Below, piece after piece: positions 1 to 12,950 of a DNA stretch of 64,000 nt. Position numbers and translations under genes: made by a program. Origin of the DNA: Cruorifilaria tuberocauda (lineage: Eukaryota; Nematoda; Chromadorea; Rhabditida; Onchocercidae); assembly GCA_013365365.1 (NCBI GenBank), contig JABVXU010000200.1, forward strand, positions 32,649-96,648. Direction: 5' to 3'. Each line of letters starts with the position of its first letter. Position 1 is the stretch's first letter. The notes beneath the pieces were generated by a model, which was not told where the DNA came from, made no database searches, and saw only the letters and a program-made list of their open reading frames with translations.

Positions 1-3000
1 GACATTAGAAAATGATATAAATAAATTCTCTGATGAAATCGAAAGGCTACGAAAGGAGGCAGAAGTAATGCTTGCTGCAAAACATTTTGATTCCACAAAT
101 GTTAGTTTTATTTCAAATTTTTTGTGCAGTGTATTGTTTGGTTTGTTTTTCCTCTTATTAAGCTTTATGATTGATTTTCTTATTTGCAATAAGGTTTATT
201 ATTTTTGTAATTAGCTTTATTATTAATATTATTATTATTATTTATAATGTAATTCATAATTCATTTTTATTTTGAAATATATATTTGTTCTGCATGTTTC
301 CGGCTAGCGTATAGATAGATAATCCGGATTATGAGGAGAAATACCCTATTTATTTATTTTTTAAAGTTAATGTTTTCATTCAAAATAAAATTAAATATCG
401 TTACAATTCTATTCTATCCTTCATTGAGATAATAATTGTTTTTAAGCTTTCATCAAAACAAAGCAAGTTGGAAGAATTGTACAAGCAACTCAAGAATAAT
501 ATTACAAGACGTAAAGTGCAGTTGATGGATTCAGCAAGATATCATGCATTCGTTCGTCAAGTTGATGGTCTCGATCGATGGCTTTCAGAGAAATTAGAAA
601 TTACTAAGCAAGAAAATTATGGTGGGTATAAATCGAGCAATAAAATTATGATCTGAATTATATCTCAAGGTTTATTCTGCGATCAATTTGACAGCTATTT
701 AAAGTTATCGGTACAATATATGATGTACATTTTTCTTGTTGGATAATTCATAGTTCCTATATCAGAACGGCGGATGTTAATTTACTGTGCGTTCTAGGAA
801 CTTTTGCTATTTTTTGTGAGTGATAATATGGAACAAAAATATTTAGCATTACTAGCATTCAAGCCAATTTTAGGTTGCGATCTGGCCGAATGTCAAAAAT
901 TGGTAACCGAATTCGATCAAGTTGTGCGTGAATTAGCTTCTGCTGGTGAAAGAATCGCTGCAGTGAGAAGAACTCAGGTAATCTTAATAATTATTTTTTG
1001 ACAATATTTGAAAATTTTATTGAAATTGCTGATTATTTTCCTAATTCATTTCATGAAAATGATAGTATATGGAGTTTCAGGAAGAATTGCTTCGTAGTGG
1101 TCATCCATTTGGCGTGTCTATTAAAGCCAAGGGGACCGATCTGCATCATCTTTGGTCTCGGGTGAACGAAGTAGCTAACGAACGACAACAGGCTTTGCAA
1201 GGGGCTATTCAGGTTTTTGCTTTAATCTTATCGGGCTCTTTGTAGACGAATATATCTTCTATCTCTCTTTTCTTGTTTGAAATTTCCTACCAAAATAGCA
1301 ACTTTGATGCCATGGAAAATTGGACAAAAAATTTTTGAGACAGTGCAGCAGATTTTATTTACACGTGGCAGGATAGGAGAAATTACGCGATGTCTTATGT
1401 GTAAGATATGATAATAGTAGTGCTAATCAGTTGATTTTTCACTTTAACCTTTTTCAGCTGATATCTACATTTTAACATTAATCTAACATTATTCAATTAC
1501 CTTTACTGTGCTGTATTTCTAGATAACTTCGTTCAGTTGTTTATCTTCCATATAACATAATAATCGAAAACATTGATAAAATTAATTTAAAATTCTCTTA
1601 TAGCTTCCACTATTTTATAAATGCTCTGAGAATTTTTGTCACTCTGTTTCCATGTAATCGTTCCATCAAATAACGAATATTTCATTCTTCCAATCAAATT
1701 CTATTTTTATTTCTCATGAGGAAAAAAGATCTTTGTAGCATTATAGGCGCTGAATATTTATATATGAAGTTTATATGATTCATATTTTATTTTAAAAAAA
1801 TGTAAATAGTTACTATTGTTATATTAGAATGATTCTTTGTATAATCTATGAATTTAGAATGATAACTTGTTATTGGTTTTTAAGGTTCACAAATTTGATC
1901 AAGATGCTGATGAGACTCTTGGTTGGTTGGAAGAAAAGGAAGCGCACCAAGTAGCACTTGAAGGTGAAGATATTTCGCGAGCTGATCTTCCTGCATTGAA
2001 ACAATTGATGAATAAATATGACGAATTTATGCGTGGTGTTATGGCAGTGGAAAAGCAGGTTTATGATTTATACTTAAATTTAAAAAAAAAAACGAAGTTT
2101 GAACTAAAATTGTTACACTTGAGAATATGTTGTTTCTTTTTAGGTTAACGATTTAAGCCGTGAAGCAGAACGTTTAATGTCATTGTATCCCGACACGCAG
2201 GAGCATTTGGTAATACGTAAGATGGGAATGGAAGAGCAGCTAAAAGATGTAATCAGTACAGCTAATAAATATTATGAGAGGCTTCAACAGATGCGAAATT
2301 TACAATCATATTTCCAAGAACATCGTGATTTAATCACATGGATTAAACGCTTACAACATACCATAACGAGGTGATTCTTTTTGTTATTTTCCTTCAATTT
2401 CTAATGCTTCGTCTTCTTGTTCAATTGCTTTAACCATGTATTCATAAGATATAGCATATGTCAAATTTTTGAGTTGATTAACTCTGATGAAAGTTTTTGA
2501 ATGAATTGTTATAGATTTCATTTTTACAGTGAGACACTTTCAAACGATGTGGAGGGATGCAAAGCATTAATGCTAAGACATGCAGAATATCAAGCCGAAA
2601 TTAATGGTCGGCAACCTGCTGTGGATGAATTTATTCGTAAGGGTAGCAATATGATTGCTGCACAACATGTTTTATCTTCCGAGATATCCGAAAAGGTTCG
2701 AATTTCTATTACTTCGAAATTTCTGTTAATTGATGCTCGACAAAACTTTCAGAAGGAAGCAAATTCGATATGAATTTTCTTGTCCTACATCTTTTAAATT
2801 TTTCTAACCAATATCGAAGAGTTGAAAAGTAGAGAATTTTTCACATTTAGGAGAAATTTTGTTTTTTCAGATCAAACAGCTGGAATCAGCCATATATTTA
2901 TTGAAAGACATTTGGAAAGAACGATTGGTGTTGTATGAAGAGAATTTGGATTTGCAAGAATGGAAACGCGATGCACATATAACGGATGCATGGCTAACAG

Positions 3001-6000
3001 AGAAAGAAGATATGTTGAAGGAGGATTGGAGGAAAGTTGAAGATGTCGACGATGCAGATAATAAAATAAGGTTTGCTTTTTTTTCCTTTGCATTTTTAAC
3101 GAAAATACTGATTTAATTTATTGTCGAAAAAACTTTTCACGGTTAAATCTCTTTTTCATGAGAAAATGAATTTTTTTTTAGGAATTTTGATGATTTCTTG
3201 ATCACATTAGAAGCTCAATGTGAAAAGTTCGATTCTTTAAAGAGATTAACTCTGCTTGAGAAGGCTTATTCGAAGCAGCGCAAAAGAGAATCTGAAAGGT
3301 CTTTTAATCTGCTTCATAATCAAGTAGTTCCGTAATTTGAAGCTATTTTTGAAAAAACTTAAAGAGATTTTTGATTTGGAACACTGAGATTCAATAATAG
3401 TTTTTTTGCTGCTTAATTTTTAATGTTTTCAACTTTGATGCTCAAGGTATCTTTTTTTTTACTTTTCAGAATTCAAGCAGAGAAAGGGAAAAGTGAATCG
3501 CGTAAAGAAAGTATTAAGACATTTGAGAAACAGAATAAACTGCAAGATCGTCGAAAGGAACGCGAAAGACGTATGACCCAGGAAGTGTCATTAATGAAGC
3601 CAAGTCCGTCATACACCGAAGAAGTGCATGCATCACATACTTTACCACATCCTCGACGTGGAACCGAACCTGTTCCATGCATTCAGACATCCTCTTTCGA
3701 ATCGAAAGTATGCTTTATTTAAGGATCATTTCTATTGTGTTCATGATACTCTTATTTACTGACTTATAGTGTAATTGTTAAAATCACAAAAAAAATTCGT
3801 TATTATTGGTCATAAAATGTAAATGATAGTACTGAATTTAGTGCTTAACAGAAGATCACTCAGAAATTTACCTTTTGTTTCAGGAAGCACTGGCCGCCTC
3901 TTCGAAACAGACGACTTTGAGTGTTTCGGATGGTTCGTCAGCAGAAACCGAAAGAATGTTGAAAACATCTGGATCTATGTTATCTATTGATGAAAGTATA
4001 ACGATCCAAAGGATAGGTTCAACTCGAAGAACTCCGAAATTTACTACAAGAAGATCGAATTCATTGAAAAAAGTCAGAACACGAAATGACTTCGGACCGA
4101 TTGATATGCACGGTTATCTCGATCGGAAGCAAGATTTACAAGTATACAATTTTTCATTTTTTACTATCGTTTTTACAGGAATTTCCCTATCCCTGTTGAA
4201 TAAACAGTTTTCTATTTGTGATCCACCTTGCCAAGTTATATCGGAATAAATATAATGTTTTCAATATTCGAATGGAATTCTTTAATACTTTTATGAATGA
4301 CTATCATTAGAAAGAAATTTGATATCAGAAAGAACATAAACTAATTCTTTTCAGTTTAAATCTCTTGGTATTTTTCTAGAGCGGTGGGAAGAAAGCAACA
4401 ATACGTACATGGAAAAGATATTATACAATTCTCTGCGGACAACTTCTGTGCTTTTTCAAGGATGAAGATTCATTTTTGGAAAATTCGGCAGCTTCTGCGC
4501 CTGTTAATATTTTAAATGCAGAATGTGATGCTTGTCCTGAATATATGAAAAAGAAAAATAGCTTTAGGTTAGTTTTTTTCTTATTACTCACTTAATTCGT
4601 TCTATTCACTTTTGATTTGGCAAGGAAGTTTAAGATTAACAAAATATTTATTTAAATTCCTTAAATTCAAAGCGTTCCGGTCTGCCGATAGAGAAAACGA
4701 AACAATCTCACTCATAATAGTGAATTTTATATACAGATGGATGGTATATGCTATTGGCATTTTTGAAACTCAAAAATATATTTTAGACTAAAAATACAAG
4801 ATGGATCGGAGTATCTTTTTGCTTGCAATGACGATGATAAAATGTTAGAGTGGGTACTGAAAATAAGATTTCATGCGAATTTGGCGCCTGCCCAACAACT
4901 TCGAAGCTTTGATAAAGTATGTTTTAATTATATTTTCTATAGAAGAGATGGAAAATAATAAGAAAAAGAGAAGATGGAGCAGTTTAGCTCATGAAAAATT
5001 CTAGTTAATATATATTTTGGATTATTAAGAGCTGATAAAATAATTGAGAATAGAATTAAAAGTTTTGTAAAAATTTTATTTGGGTTATGTAACTATTTTT
5101 GAAATGCAAGAGAACATTATTTAGGATATTCATTCACATATTTTTTACATTTGATAGAGTTTTCAAAACTCCAATGCAGTGTTGAATTTCTTGTATATAT
5201 TCCACGAATGTAATTTAATTTTTAGAATGAAAGTCCACCAATGTATTCACCGCCGCCACGACCTTTTGAAACTATACGGAGACACACGACTGAATTAGTT
5301 TCATCGGTGGAAGTTAATGCCCTTCCATCACTGTCTGACGAGCCTAGATCGTATGAAAAATCCAACATCATAATCAATAATCATTGCAAGTTTTATTCAT
5401 TTTATATTTAAGTATTTAGGACTAGGATTCTCAACATTTATGGGAAAGAAAATCTAGCGCTTTACATATCCTTAACACAATTTGAACAATAGGAATTTCT
5501 TTGTAATTATATCAAACGAAATATGAATGCGTTTCCTTAATGAAGCCCATCTTTGATGGTTTTTATGTGGTATTTCTGAGTTTATTGAAAAATTTTTGGA
5601 GTTATGGATTCTTATTCATCTTTTTTTTTCACTTCCTGTATGTTTATTTCGTTAATGTTTACAGTTTCAATTTGGTATTGTTTCTTTGTGTTTTGATAAT
5701 ATCTTATACAAATGCCTTGTCTTTAGCATGGTTTTACTCTATCATTGGATTTAAGATTTCAGAAAGCTATGAAATGATAAATATTTTAATCATTAAAATA
5801 ATGCCTAGTAATGTTGTCTTATTTTGTCAGATCATGCTTAACATCATTTTTTTTTAACTTAAATTTGAAAGTATTACTGTAGGTTGTTGATTTTTAGACA
5901 ACGAGGGAGAAGTGATATTGGAGCATCAGAATCAGCCGTATAAGTCGACAGCAATGACTTCGGTGCAGCGTGAAAACGGGTTCGGAAACCTTGTTAGTAT

Positions 6001-7025
6001 ATTTTTCCAAAATTTAAGATGTTATTATGAAAAATTACCCTTTAATGCTTGGAATTGTTGTATAGAAAATCCACCTTGTAAATATGAATCTTTGGCATAT
6101 AATAAAAGCAAATTTAACATCAGTTATATCGCTTCTTATCGCCAAGAAATTCACAGCATTATTTACTAACCTGGTGAGAAAATGTTTTTTAAAAATAACG
6201 GCTAAAATGATATTGAAAAAATTAAATTAACTTCAGCTGCTTCTGGAGGTTTCATAAAATTCTAGATATTGGGAAGTCAAGAACCAATTATCAATGGATT
6301 AATTAATTTTTGTTTGAAAAAATTTTTACTTATTTTGCATACTATTCGTTCGAACTTCAATTCATCTTTAGTTTCAATTGGTGGGATTATTTTGATTTTT
6401 TGGATCTTTATCACATTTTCAGTTGAAATTTCAGCTTCATGAAGATCGTTTTTTTCTTAGGATGGCCCTGAATTACAATATCTAAACCGTGATAACGAAA
6501 TGAACGGTAGACGGGTATTGGATTTGGATTCGGATTCCATAGCGTCATCGATATCACGTCGAAACACTGAAAATACAAAAAGTGCTGAGAACGATTTTGT
6601 CGCATGGGTGGAAAGACATTCCAGCTTACCAACTGGGTCAACTGCTCCCGTTATTGGACAATCCGATGATACCGATTCTGTTAAAAGTACGTTTTCTTAT
6701 AATTTTTTTAATAATAATTTGGAATACTATTCTGCTAAAATTGAAATCCATAAGACTTCTCCATTTAGTCACCATGAAGATTGACTGATAAAGATTATTT
6801 TATTTTGGTATCAAAACTACAATTCTAAATTACATCCATGTTTACTTAAATCAGTATGTTTCTCCTAATAATTCAAATTCCATCCATTATCTTCTCTCTG
6901 TTCAAAAAATGGAAGTTTCCCAAATTTCATCCTATTAAATTTGTATCAGTAATTTATTTTCAGAGCGTAAAGCATTTTCGTTTTTCAAACGTAGTTCACG
7001 ACATAAGGAAAGCAACAACAAGTAA
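1..7025 (+). CDS. sma-1: Beta-heavy spectrin (SMA-1-like), C-terminal part, 5' truncated by window edge
   Basis: Cytoskeletal crosslinker that pairs with alpha-spectrin under the apical plasma membrane. The model has 17 exons with consistent phase: 2-100, 447-621, 874-977, 1081-1212, 1885-2058, 2144-2370, 2530-2695, 2871-3070, 3182-3298, 3470-3707, 3884-4141, 4380-4567, 4787-4916, 5226-5350, 5898-5937, 6461-6686, 6964-7025, giving about 886 residues. Exons to about 3300 read as amphipathic spectrin repeats (for example LDRWLSEKLEI, DAWLTEKEDML). A Ser-rich basic linker follows, then a PH domain at about 4108-4900 (MHGYLDRKQDLQ; RTWKRYYTILCGQLLCFFKD; FRLKIQDGSEYLF). The end is a basic tail, KRKAFSFFKRSSRHK. 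The PH wording CGQLLCFFKD resembles beta-heavy rather than conventional beta spectrin (UNC-70), as far as I recall; paralogue choice is the main doubt. The 5898-5937 exon is the least certain. Confidence 0.8.
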
Positions 7026-9829
7026 AAAAATTAACGGAGACGGTTCCAGCGTTTGATCGATTTTGTATGATATTATTGCCTTTAAAAGAATGTCGTCAGG
7101 ATTTCCCTTTTAACATTACGATTATTATAAGTACTTATTAATCTAATTTAGAATTATTATAAGTTGGTTATCGTCATTTTAAGGTCACGTCATAGTTTTA
7201 TATTGTTTGAAATTTCACTTCATGTTTAGCCAGCAATAATCTAATTCGTACCGAATTCATCTGTAGCTCAGTGTAACTTGTTTAAATCTTCTGAAATACT
7301 TTTTTTCCTATTTCTACGATATGCACACTGATATCTCCCTCAAATCATAATGAAATTTTCCAGACGGAATTTTGCTTCATGTTTTCACTTTCTGTTCTCA
7401 CTGCTTCCACTTATATATCATTCCCCTGTTAATACTATTAATGATATTTATTTCTTTTTTCCCAATATTCAGTTGCCTTATTTGTTAGTCAATATTTGTG
7501 ACAAATTAAATATGGATTAATTTTTAATTATTATGCTATCAATTATTGAAATAGAGTTTTTTTTGCAATGAATGTGATTGGGTTTAATGCATTTTGAAGT
7601 GTATAGAAGCTTATTCCAATTTTTAAATGTGGTGAGGAAGACAGGTGCTTTAAATATGGAAACTCTTGTTACAGAAAACTAATTGGTTCTTCGTAAAATC
7701 ATATATCTTCCTATAGATTACGTTTACACCGTCTTGATAATGTGTTGTTGTTTTTCTCAAAATTCAAATTTTTATTTTGTATTCATTCATCTCAGCGAAA
7801 CATAAAGGAACTATTAATTTTTTGCTAATACCAGTGACCAGTTAAAACTGGCTTCGGAATTCGCAACTCTTCAATTTCATTAAGCAGTGTAGATTTCTAT
7901 CAAGAAGGATTGTTATCGCTGAATTAATTTAAGATGACATCTGCAAAAAAAGCAGGTAATTAATTTTATTATATATCCTTCTGAGGAGGAATTACCATCT
8001 GGAGAACCGTCTTGATTGCGAAAAAAATTGAGATTACAATAGCATTAAATTAAGGAGATAAATAAGTTGAATTTAGAATCTGATGAATCTGAATTTGTGA
8101 TAAAAAAAATGGAGGATGAAATTACAACTTCTGTAAAATTTTGATTGTCCATAAATTTGACATGACGTTTACATTACCATCTCCTAAATTCAACACCAAT
8201 TAAGCAGTGGTTAATTATTCAAAATTGTGATAAGGAAAAACATTAGGAAAAATAGTAGGAAAATGTGATGATCAAATTAAGTATGGAAGAAGTTAAACAG
8301 ATTTAATTGATCAAAAAAAGCAAATTTGTGATCAGCAAATTATTTTTCATCCAGAAATTTGATTATGCACGGAATGTTGATACTACAGTTGATTATTAAA
8401 CTTAGAATTAATTATCATCGTGAGAATTAATTGGTCAGATATGCGTATCGAATTGATGGATGGATGAATAAATGGGATGAGAAGTTTTCATGGAAAATTG
8501 CATGCATTGGCTGTCGTGATGTGAAGTGCTTTTAAGTGCTAATACTTCTGGTCGTGAAGTGTGTGAAGCTAAAGTTTTGTAACTGGTTGAAAAGAAAACT
8601 TAAGATTTCAGGAAGCTATGATGTATGTACGAATCAATCTTAACTGTTGGTAAATTTGATATTACTTTGGTAAAATTGAAACCCAATTACTCCATAACTT
8701 TCATTAGTAGTTAATCAGGTATATAAGCAATTATTTGAATTTAACATACCGAACAATATTTCTGATTGTAGCAGAAAAATGAAGCTAATAACAAGTGGTG
8801 ATATTTTCTTATGAACTTGATCTACTAATTCTTTATGAGTGAAATTAACAGATGTCTAAATAAATTTTACATTCGTTATCGAGGAAAAAAAGATTTTAGT
8901 ATTGCTGGAATCAGTTTATCAATTTCAGTTTTTTTGAATAGCTTCAATTAATCACAGGAAGCAATTGAGAGGATGGAAAATGAACATGCAGATGACTCAA
9001 TGGAAGAAATAGTTCATCTTATTGATCGATGTGGAAATTCCAACATTCATGATATTTCCTCTCAATTACCGTTTTGCCCAGGAAGAAACAGCAGCAGTAG
9101 TAACAGCAGTAGCGGGAAATATGACCGTTCATGTACACTTTCAAAATGTTATTTTTAATTTTATTCAGTGAAAAATAATTTAAAGCATTTCTTTTTTTTT
9201 ATAAAATAAAGTTCATAACTAGGATGAAATAATAGATTAGGCTATAGTCTCATTTTTAAAATGGTCTAAACCTAAGTTAGCCTAGATTTTATTTATTCGG
9301 CATTTGGTCGTTTTTAGTTTTTAGTAATCGTGAATATTTCCCAATGAAACTTCAATCTTCAACTTTTAGCAAGAATTTGTCGAATATATGAAGTTGAATA
9401 CCAAAATATGGTTAGATTTTTTATCCAGAATTAATCAGTAGCGTCTGTTATTAATTCCTGAGAGAAACATTGGTCTAAAGAACATTTTACTAGGTGACGA
9501 ATAGCAACAAAATTTAATTTTGAATTAGTCCAAATAAAGATTTCAGTGGTTAGAAGAGGTGTTTAGTTTCAAAGAAGAATTTATGTCCAAATTTCTTAAG
9601 TCTAAAAAAAGTCAAATATTTAACTATATTCATGTTATCTGATATGGTTACGTTAACTGGAACCAAGTCGTTTGACGCTATCTACTTTTACACTCCGTTT
9701 GCACAGCGCCCCGTGGCCGAGCCGTCTTTTTCATTCCTGCGAGTGGTACTGTTTCACGTTTTGATATCAACGGAGTTGCGTGAACGTTGTGTACGTGTTG
9801 GCATTATTTCCTGCCTTAACTAGTTAGCA
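7026..9829. other. Gene-poor interval between spectrin and CDC73 genes
   Basis: About 2.8 kb of AT-rich DNA. The first few hundred bases are presumably the spectrin 3' UTR. No complete gene could be built here. A few short coding-like islands lie at 7934-9158 and are listed separately. No recognisable promoter element was seen before the CDC73 start; a possible trans-splice or splice acceptor (CTAG) lies only a few bases upstream of that start. Confidence 0.5.
7934..9158 (+). other. Coding-like islands; possible unannotated small gene or gene remnant
   Basis: Three or more short stretches look protein-coding but do not join into a convincing gene. At 7934 an ATG opens MTSAKKAG and meets a GTAATT donor. 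At about 8069-8140 an acidic frame reads LESDESEFVIKKMEDEITT. At about 8438-8539 a frame reads YAYRIDGWMNKWDEKFSWK before a stop; the GW-x2-KWDE pattern is weakly like a chromobarrel domain of the MRG15/MSL3 type. At 8958, after a CACAG acceptor, a 67-codon frame opens with EAIERMENEHADDSMEEI, includes a Ser/Asn run and stops at 9158. No phase-consistent model links them. They could be exons of one gene, an alternative spectrin 3' exon, a decayed gene, or chance. Confidence 0.2.
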
Positions 9830-12800
9830 ATGGCCGATCCGTTGAAATTGCTGCATGAATATGCTGTTGGTCGCCGTACTATGCGGGAAATCAAAAACGT
9901 TTGTTTTTTTTTTCCATCGAAATTCTTCAGTTAGCTGCATATATAAAATTAATTTGTCTTTTAATGTAAAAATAAGGGATAAAGCGATTGCAGAATTATT
10001 AGTATCATTATCCATGATACTAATAATTTTATTCTAATCACCTAATTTTTTTAATATATCGAGAAAGTTTCGATACATCATTATATTAGCGAGTTCAGGG
10101 CAATCAACGTTATTATGTATTCGGTGATGCAGCATATCGACGTGATGTAAAAACGAATCTAATGGTATATGGTAGACAGAATGAATATTATACGCTGGAA
10201 TCATTATTATTATTATGGGAAAACCGGGAAATGCAGCACACTGCTTATGTCAAGGATGCTTCTGGCAAAGGAATACAGTGTGTTACTAGGCCTGATAGGT
10301 ATATTTCATTTTTAGATCTCAAATCATTAAGCACACTTGTTTTTCATTCTCTTCGCTTTGAATCAGAAATAGAAAAAATCGGTATTAATTTTTCATTGAG
10401 CATGGGTGTTTATTTATAATCGTAATCGTAATTGTTCTGCACAGATGAGTTTCCGAGCTGTTTTCCTTTTTACTTTTTTTCCTTTGATTTTCTTAAGACC
10501 GACCGAACTTGGGGGTCGTTTTCAACAATTTGGATTTTATTTTTATGTTTTCGAATTCTATTTTCTTTTGATTTTAAATCTTTAAATCTAATTTTTTAGT
10601 TACTTTACTGAAAAATTATCTTTTACTTAGAATTTTTGATTAGATTTATTAGGAGTTTCAAGTTTTATTTTCTTAATTCAGACGTGAACTTCTGGCTTAC
10701 CTCAAAGGTGAACGTGAACAACCACCACAAACGGTGGACCTGCTGGCACCTATTCCAGCACCGATTCCTGTCTCTCGACTTATTGATCAAAATGAACCAG
10801 AAGTGAAAAAAACTCGTTATGACGGTGAAGAAAATCGGTTAGTGTTGTGTAGAACTGAATTCTAAAAATTTACAAATACTTATATTTATACAATGTATCA
10901 ACAAAATTACTTAAACTGGACATTTCTTATGGTTGTTTCATATTATCAGCAAATACTATTTCTAGACAACGAATACAAAATCTGCTGAAAGGCACTGTAA
11001 CAGAAGGTAACAAAAGTGCTGATGTAGAGGGAGTAAGAGATCTTAGTGACAAGCTCACAGCTGACAAGATTGCTGCTTTGAAAAATAAGCGAAAAAAAAA
11101 TATGGCAAGAAACACAATTAAATCCGTAGACGACAGGTTGGTTATTCTTGTGCTATTTAAAATTTTTTTGTGAATTTTATATGAATCTTGTGTTTACCTT
11201 AAAATTCTAAGGATAGGAATAATATGATCGCCACTCTGCTTTTTATATATCGCCTCGAGTATACTATTCGTTTTGTTTGTCGTATGAAACTTCAAAAATA
11301 TCATCCGCAAGGTCGACTTTTCTATGACTTATAAATAATTCAGGTTTGGCGCTCCGATGGATATAGATATGCCTGATGTAAGTGAAGATGCTCTAGACCG
11401 TGAACTGAAAGGCAAAGAACGGGTGTGGAGAAATCGAACAAGTGTCATGGAAGCAGCATCTAAAGAGTTCACTTCAATTCTCTCCATCTTACATAGTTTC
11501 AGAGTATGTGTGGATCTAAATATTATTTGAATTATTCATTGTAAGATTTTTTGGTTAATGTTAAATCTTGATGCAATAATTCTGCTTACTTACCTCCATA
11601 CAAGTTTCTAGTTGAGAGAGGAGGCAGCACAACGTCAGAAATCAGCAGTACCTCCACCAAGAATGGCGTCTAACGATCGTACTAGGACACAACCTGCTGG
11701 CTATTCACGTTATGATCAGGAAAGATTTAATAAAGACCAAACTGCTGGTTTCAAGATCGAAACCGGACTTACTTTCCAAGGTTTGTATTGTAGTTTTCAG
11801 AAGGTTTTTAGCTGAATCTCATTTTAAAGTAATTAAATCAAATATAAGGTTTATTAAATTGAAATCAAAGTTTCTCCATCAGTTTTTCAGGAACGTCTAT
11901 AATGTCTGCTTCGGGAGCGAAGCCAATGGTGGTAGAATCGTCAGCGCCAGCAAAAGCCTTGACACCTACTCTAGATATTGTTAATCAGCGATATCAGAAG
12001 CGGCAGTCGAGGACACCAATTATAATTATTCCAGCAGCCGGTACATCTCTGATTACCATGTTCAATGTTCGCGATATATTACAGGTTTAATTTTGCACTT
12101 GAGAGTGAAATACTGTAGCTGTTGGTATAATTTGATATCAAAATTTATTTTATTGAAACTCTCATGTGAGCATCATTTTCATACGTAATTCGTTTTTATG
12201 CTGCAACTTTCTTTTTGAAATCATTGAAATCTCTTTGAAATCATCGAAAATTAACATTTGCTTTTTTTAATGCAGGATATGCGTTTCATTACTACTGAAG
12301 AGCGAAAGACAGCTTGTAGAAGAGAAAATGAGGTTTTGATACAGAGGCTGAAGCATGATGGCGTTACAGTCCCGTATAGGGTTGTTGAAAATCCTTTAAA
12401 ATTCACTGATGATGAGTGGAGTCGCGTTGTTGCTGTTTTTGTTCAGGTACTTTTCTTGATTATTGCCATATTTGAGTTTGTTGATAAAATTGTTTGTAGA
12501 TCATTTTCCTATCTCTTTAAATTTCCATTTTAATCTTTTAGGTTATCTTGCACTTTTTCTATGATTGTGACTATCATATGGATGACGGGAAAGTAAATAT
12601 ACATTATTAAATATTTATTAAGTATTAAGTATTATTTATTAAATATTGTTAAGTATATATTATTAAATATTATCGGGAGGGAATTATTCGATAGAAAATT
12701 ATTTCAGGGGCCGGCGTGGCAATTTAAAGGCTGGAGGTGGGGTGGTAATCCTACGGATATATTCGCAAATGTAGCAGCTTTTCATCTAATGTACGAAGAT

Positions 12801-12950
12801 CAAAAAATGGATAATAATGTGGCTAAGTGGAGTGTCAACGTTCTAAAGTTATCACGAACAAAACGACATCTGGATCGTGCTATATTAGCTCGTTTCTGGG
12901 AAGCACTTGACCGATACATTATTAAAAATAAACCCCATCTTAGGTATTAG
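9830..12950 (+). CDS. cdc-73: CDC73 / parafibromin, Paf1 complex subunit
   Basis: Subunit of the nuclear Paf1 complex, which travels with RNA polymerase II and supports elongation, histone modification and 3' end formation. Nine exons join in phase: 9830-9898, 10099-10298, 10682-10837, 10966-11136, 11344-11503, 11612-11780, 11891-12084, 12276-12446, 12708-12950, giving 510 residues, close to the 531 of the human protein. The start [18 protein letters not shown] matches the family N-terminus in position and style. Family blocks seen in order are [57 protein letters not shown] and the C-terminal Ras-like domain ([36 protein letters not shown]), ending PHLRY. No frameshift or missing block was found, so it looks intact. 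Confidence 0.96.

Noticed and set aside
5540..5857. 105-codon hydrophobic frame inside the spectrin gene
   Set aside because: Lies wholly in an intron; Phe/Leu/Ile richness reflects T-rich sequence.
1..7025. Assignment to conventional beta spectrin (UNC-70)
   Set aside because: The PH domain wording (RTWKRYYTILCGQLLCFFKD) differs from the conventional form as I recall it and fits beta-heavy better; alignment would settle it.
12541..12592. Possible extra CDC73 exon (frame [17 protein letters not shown]) between FVQ and GPAW
   Set aside because: The family has FVQGPAW uninterrupted, and joining 12446 directly to 12708 keeps phase.
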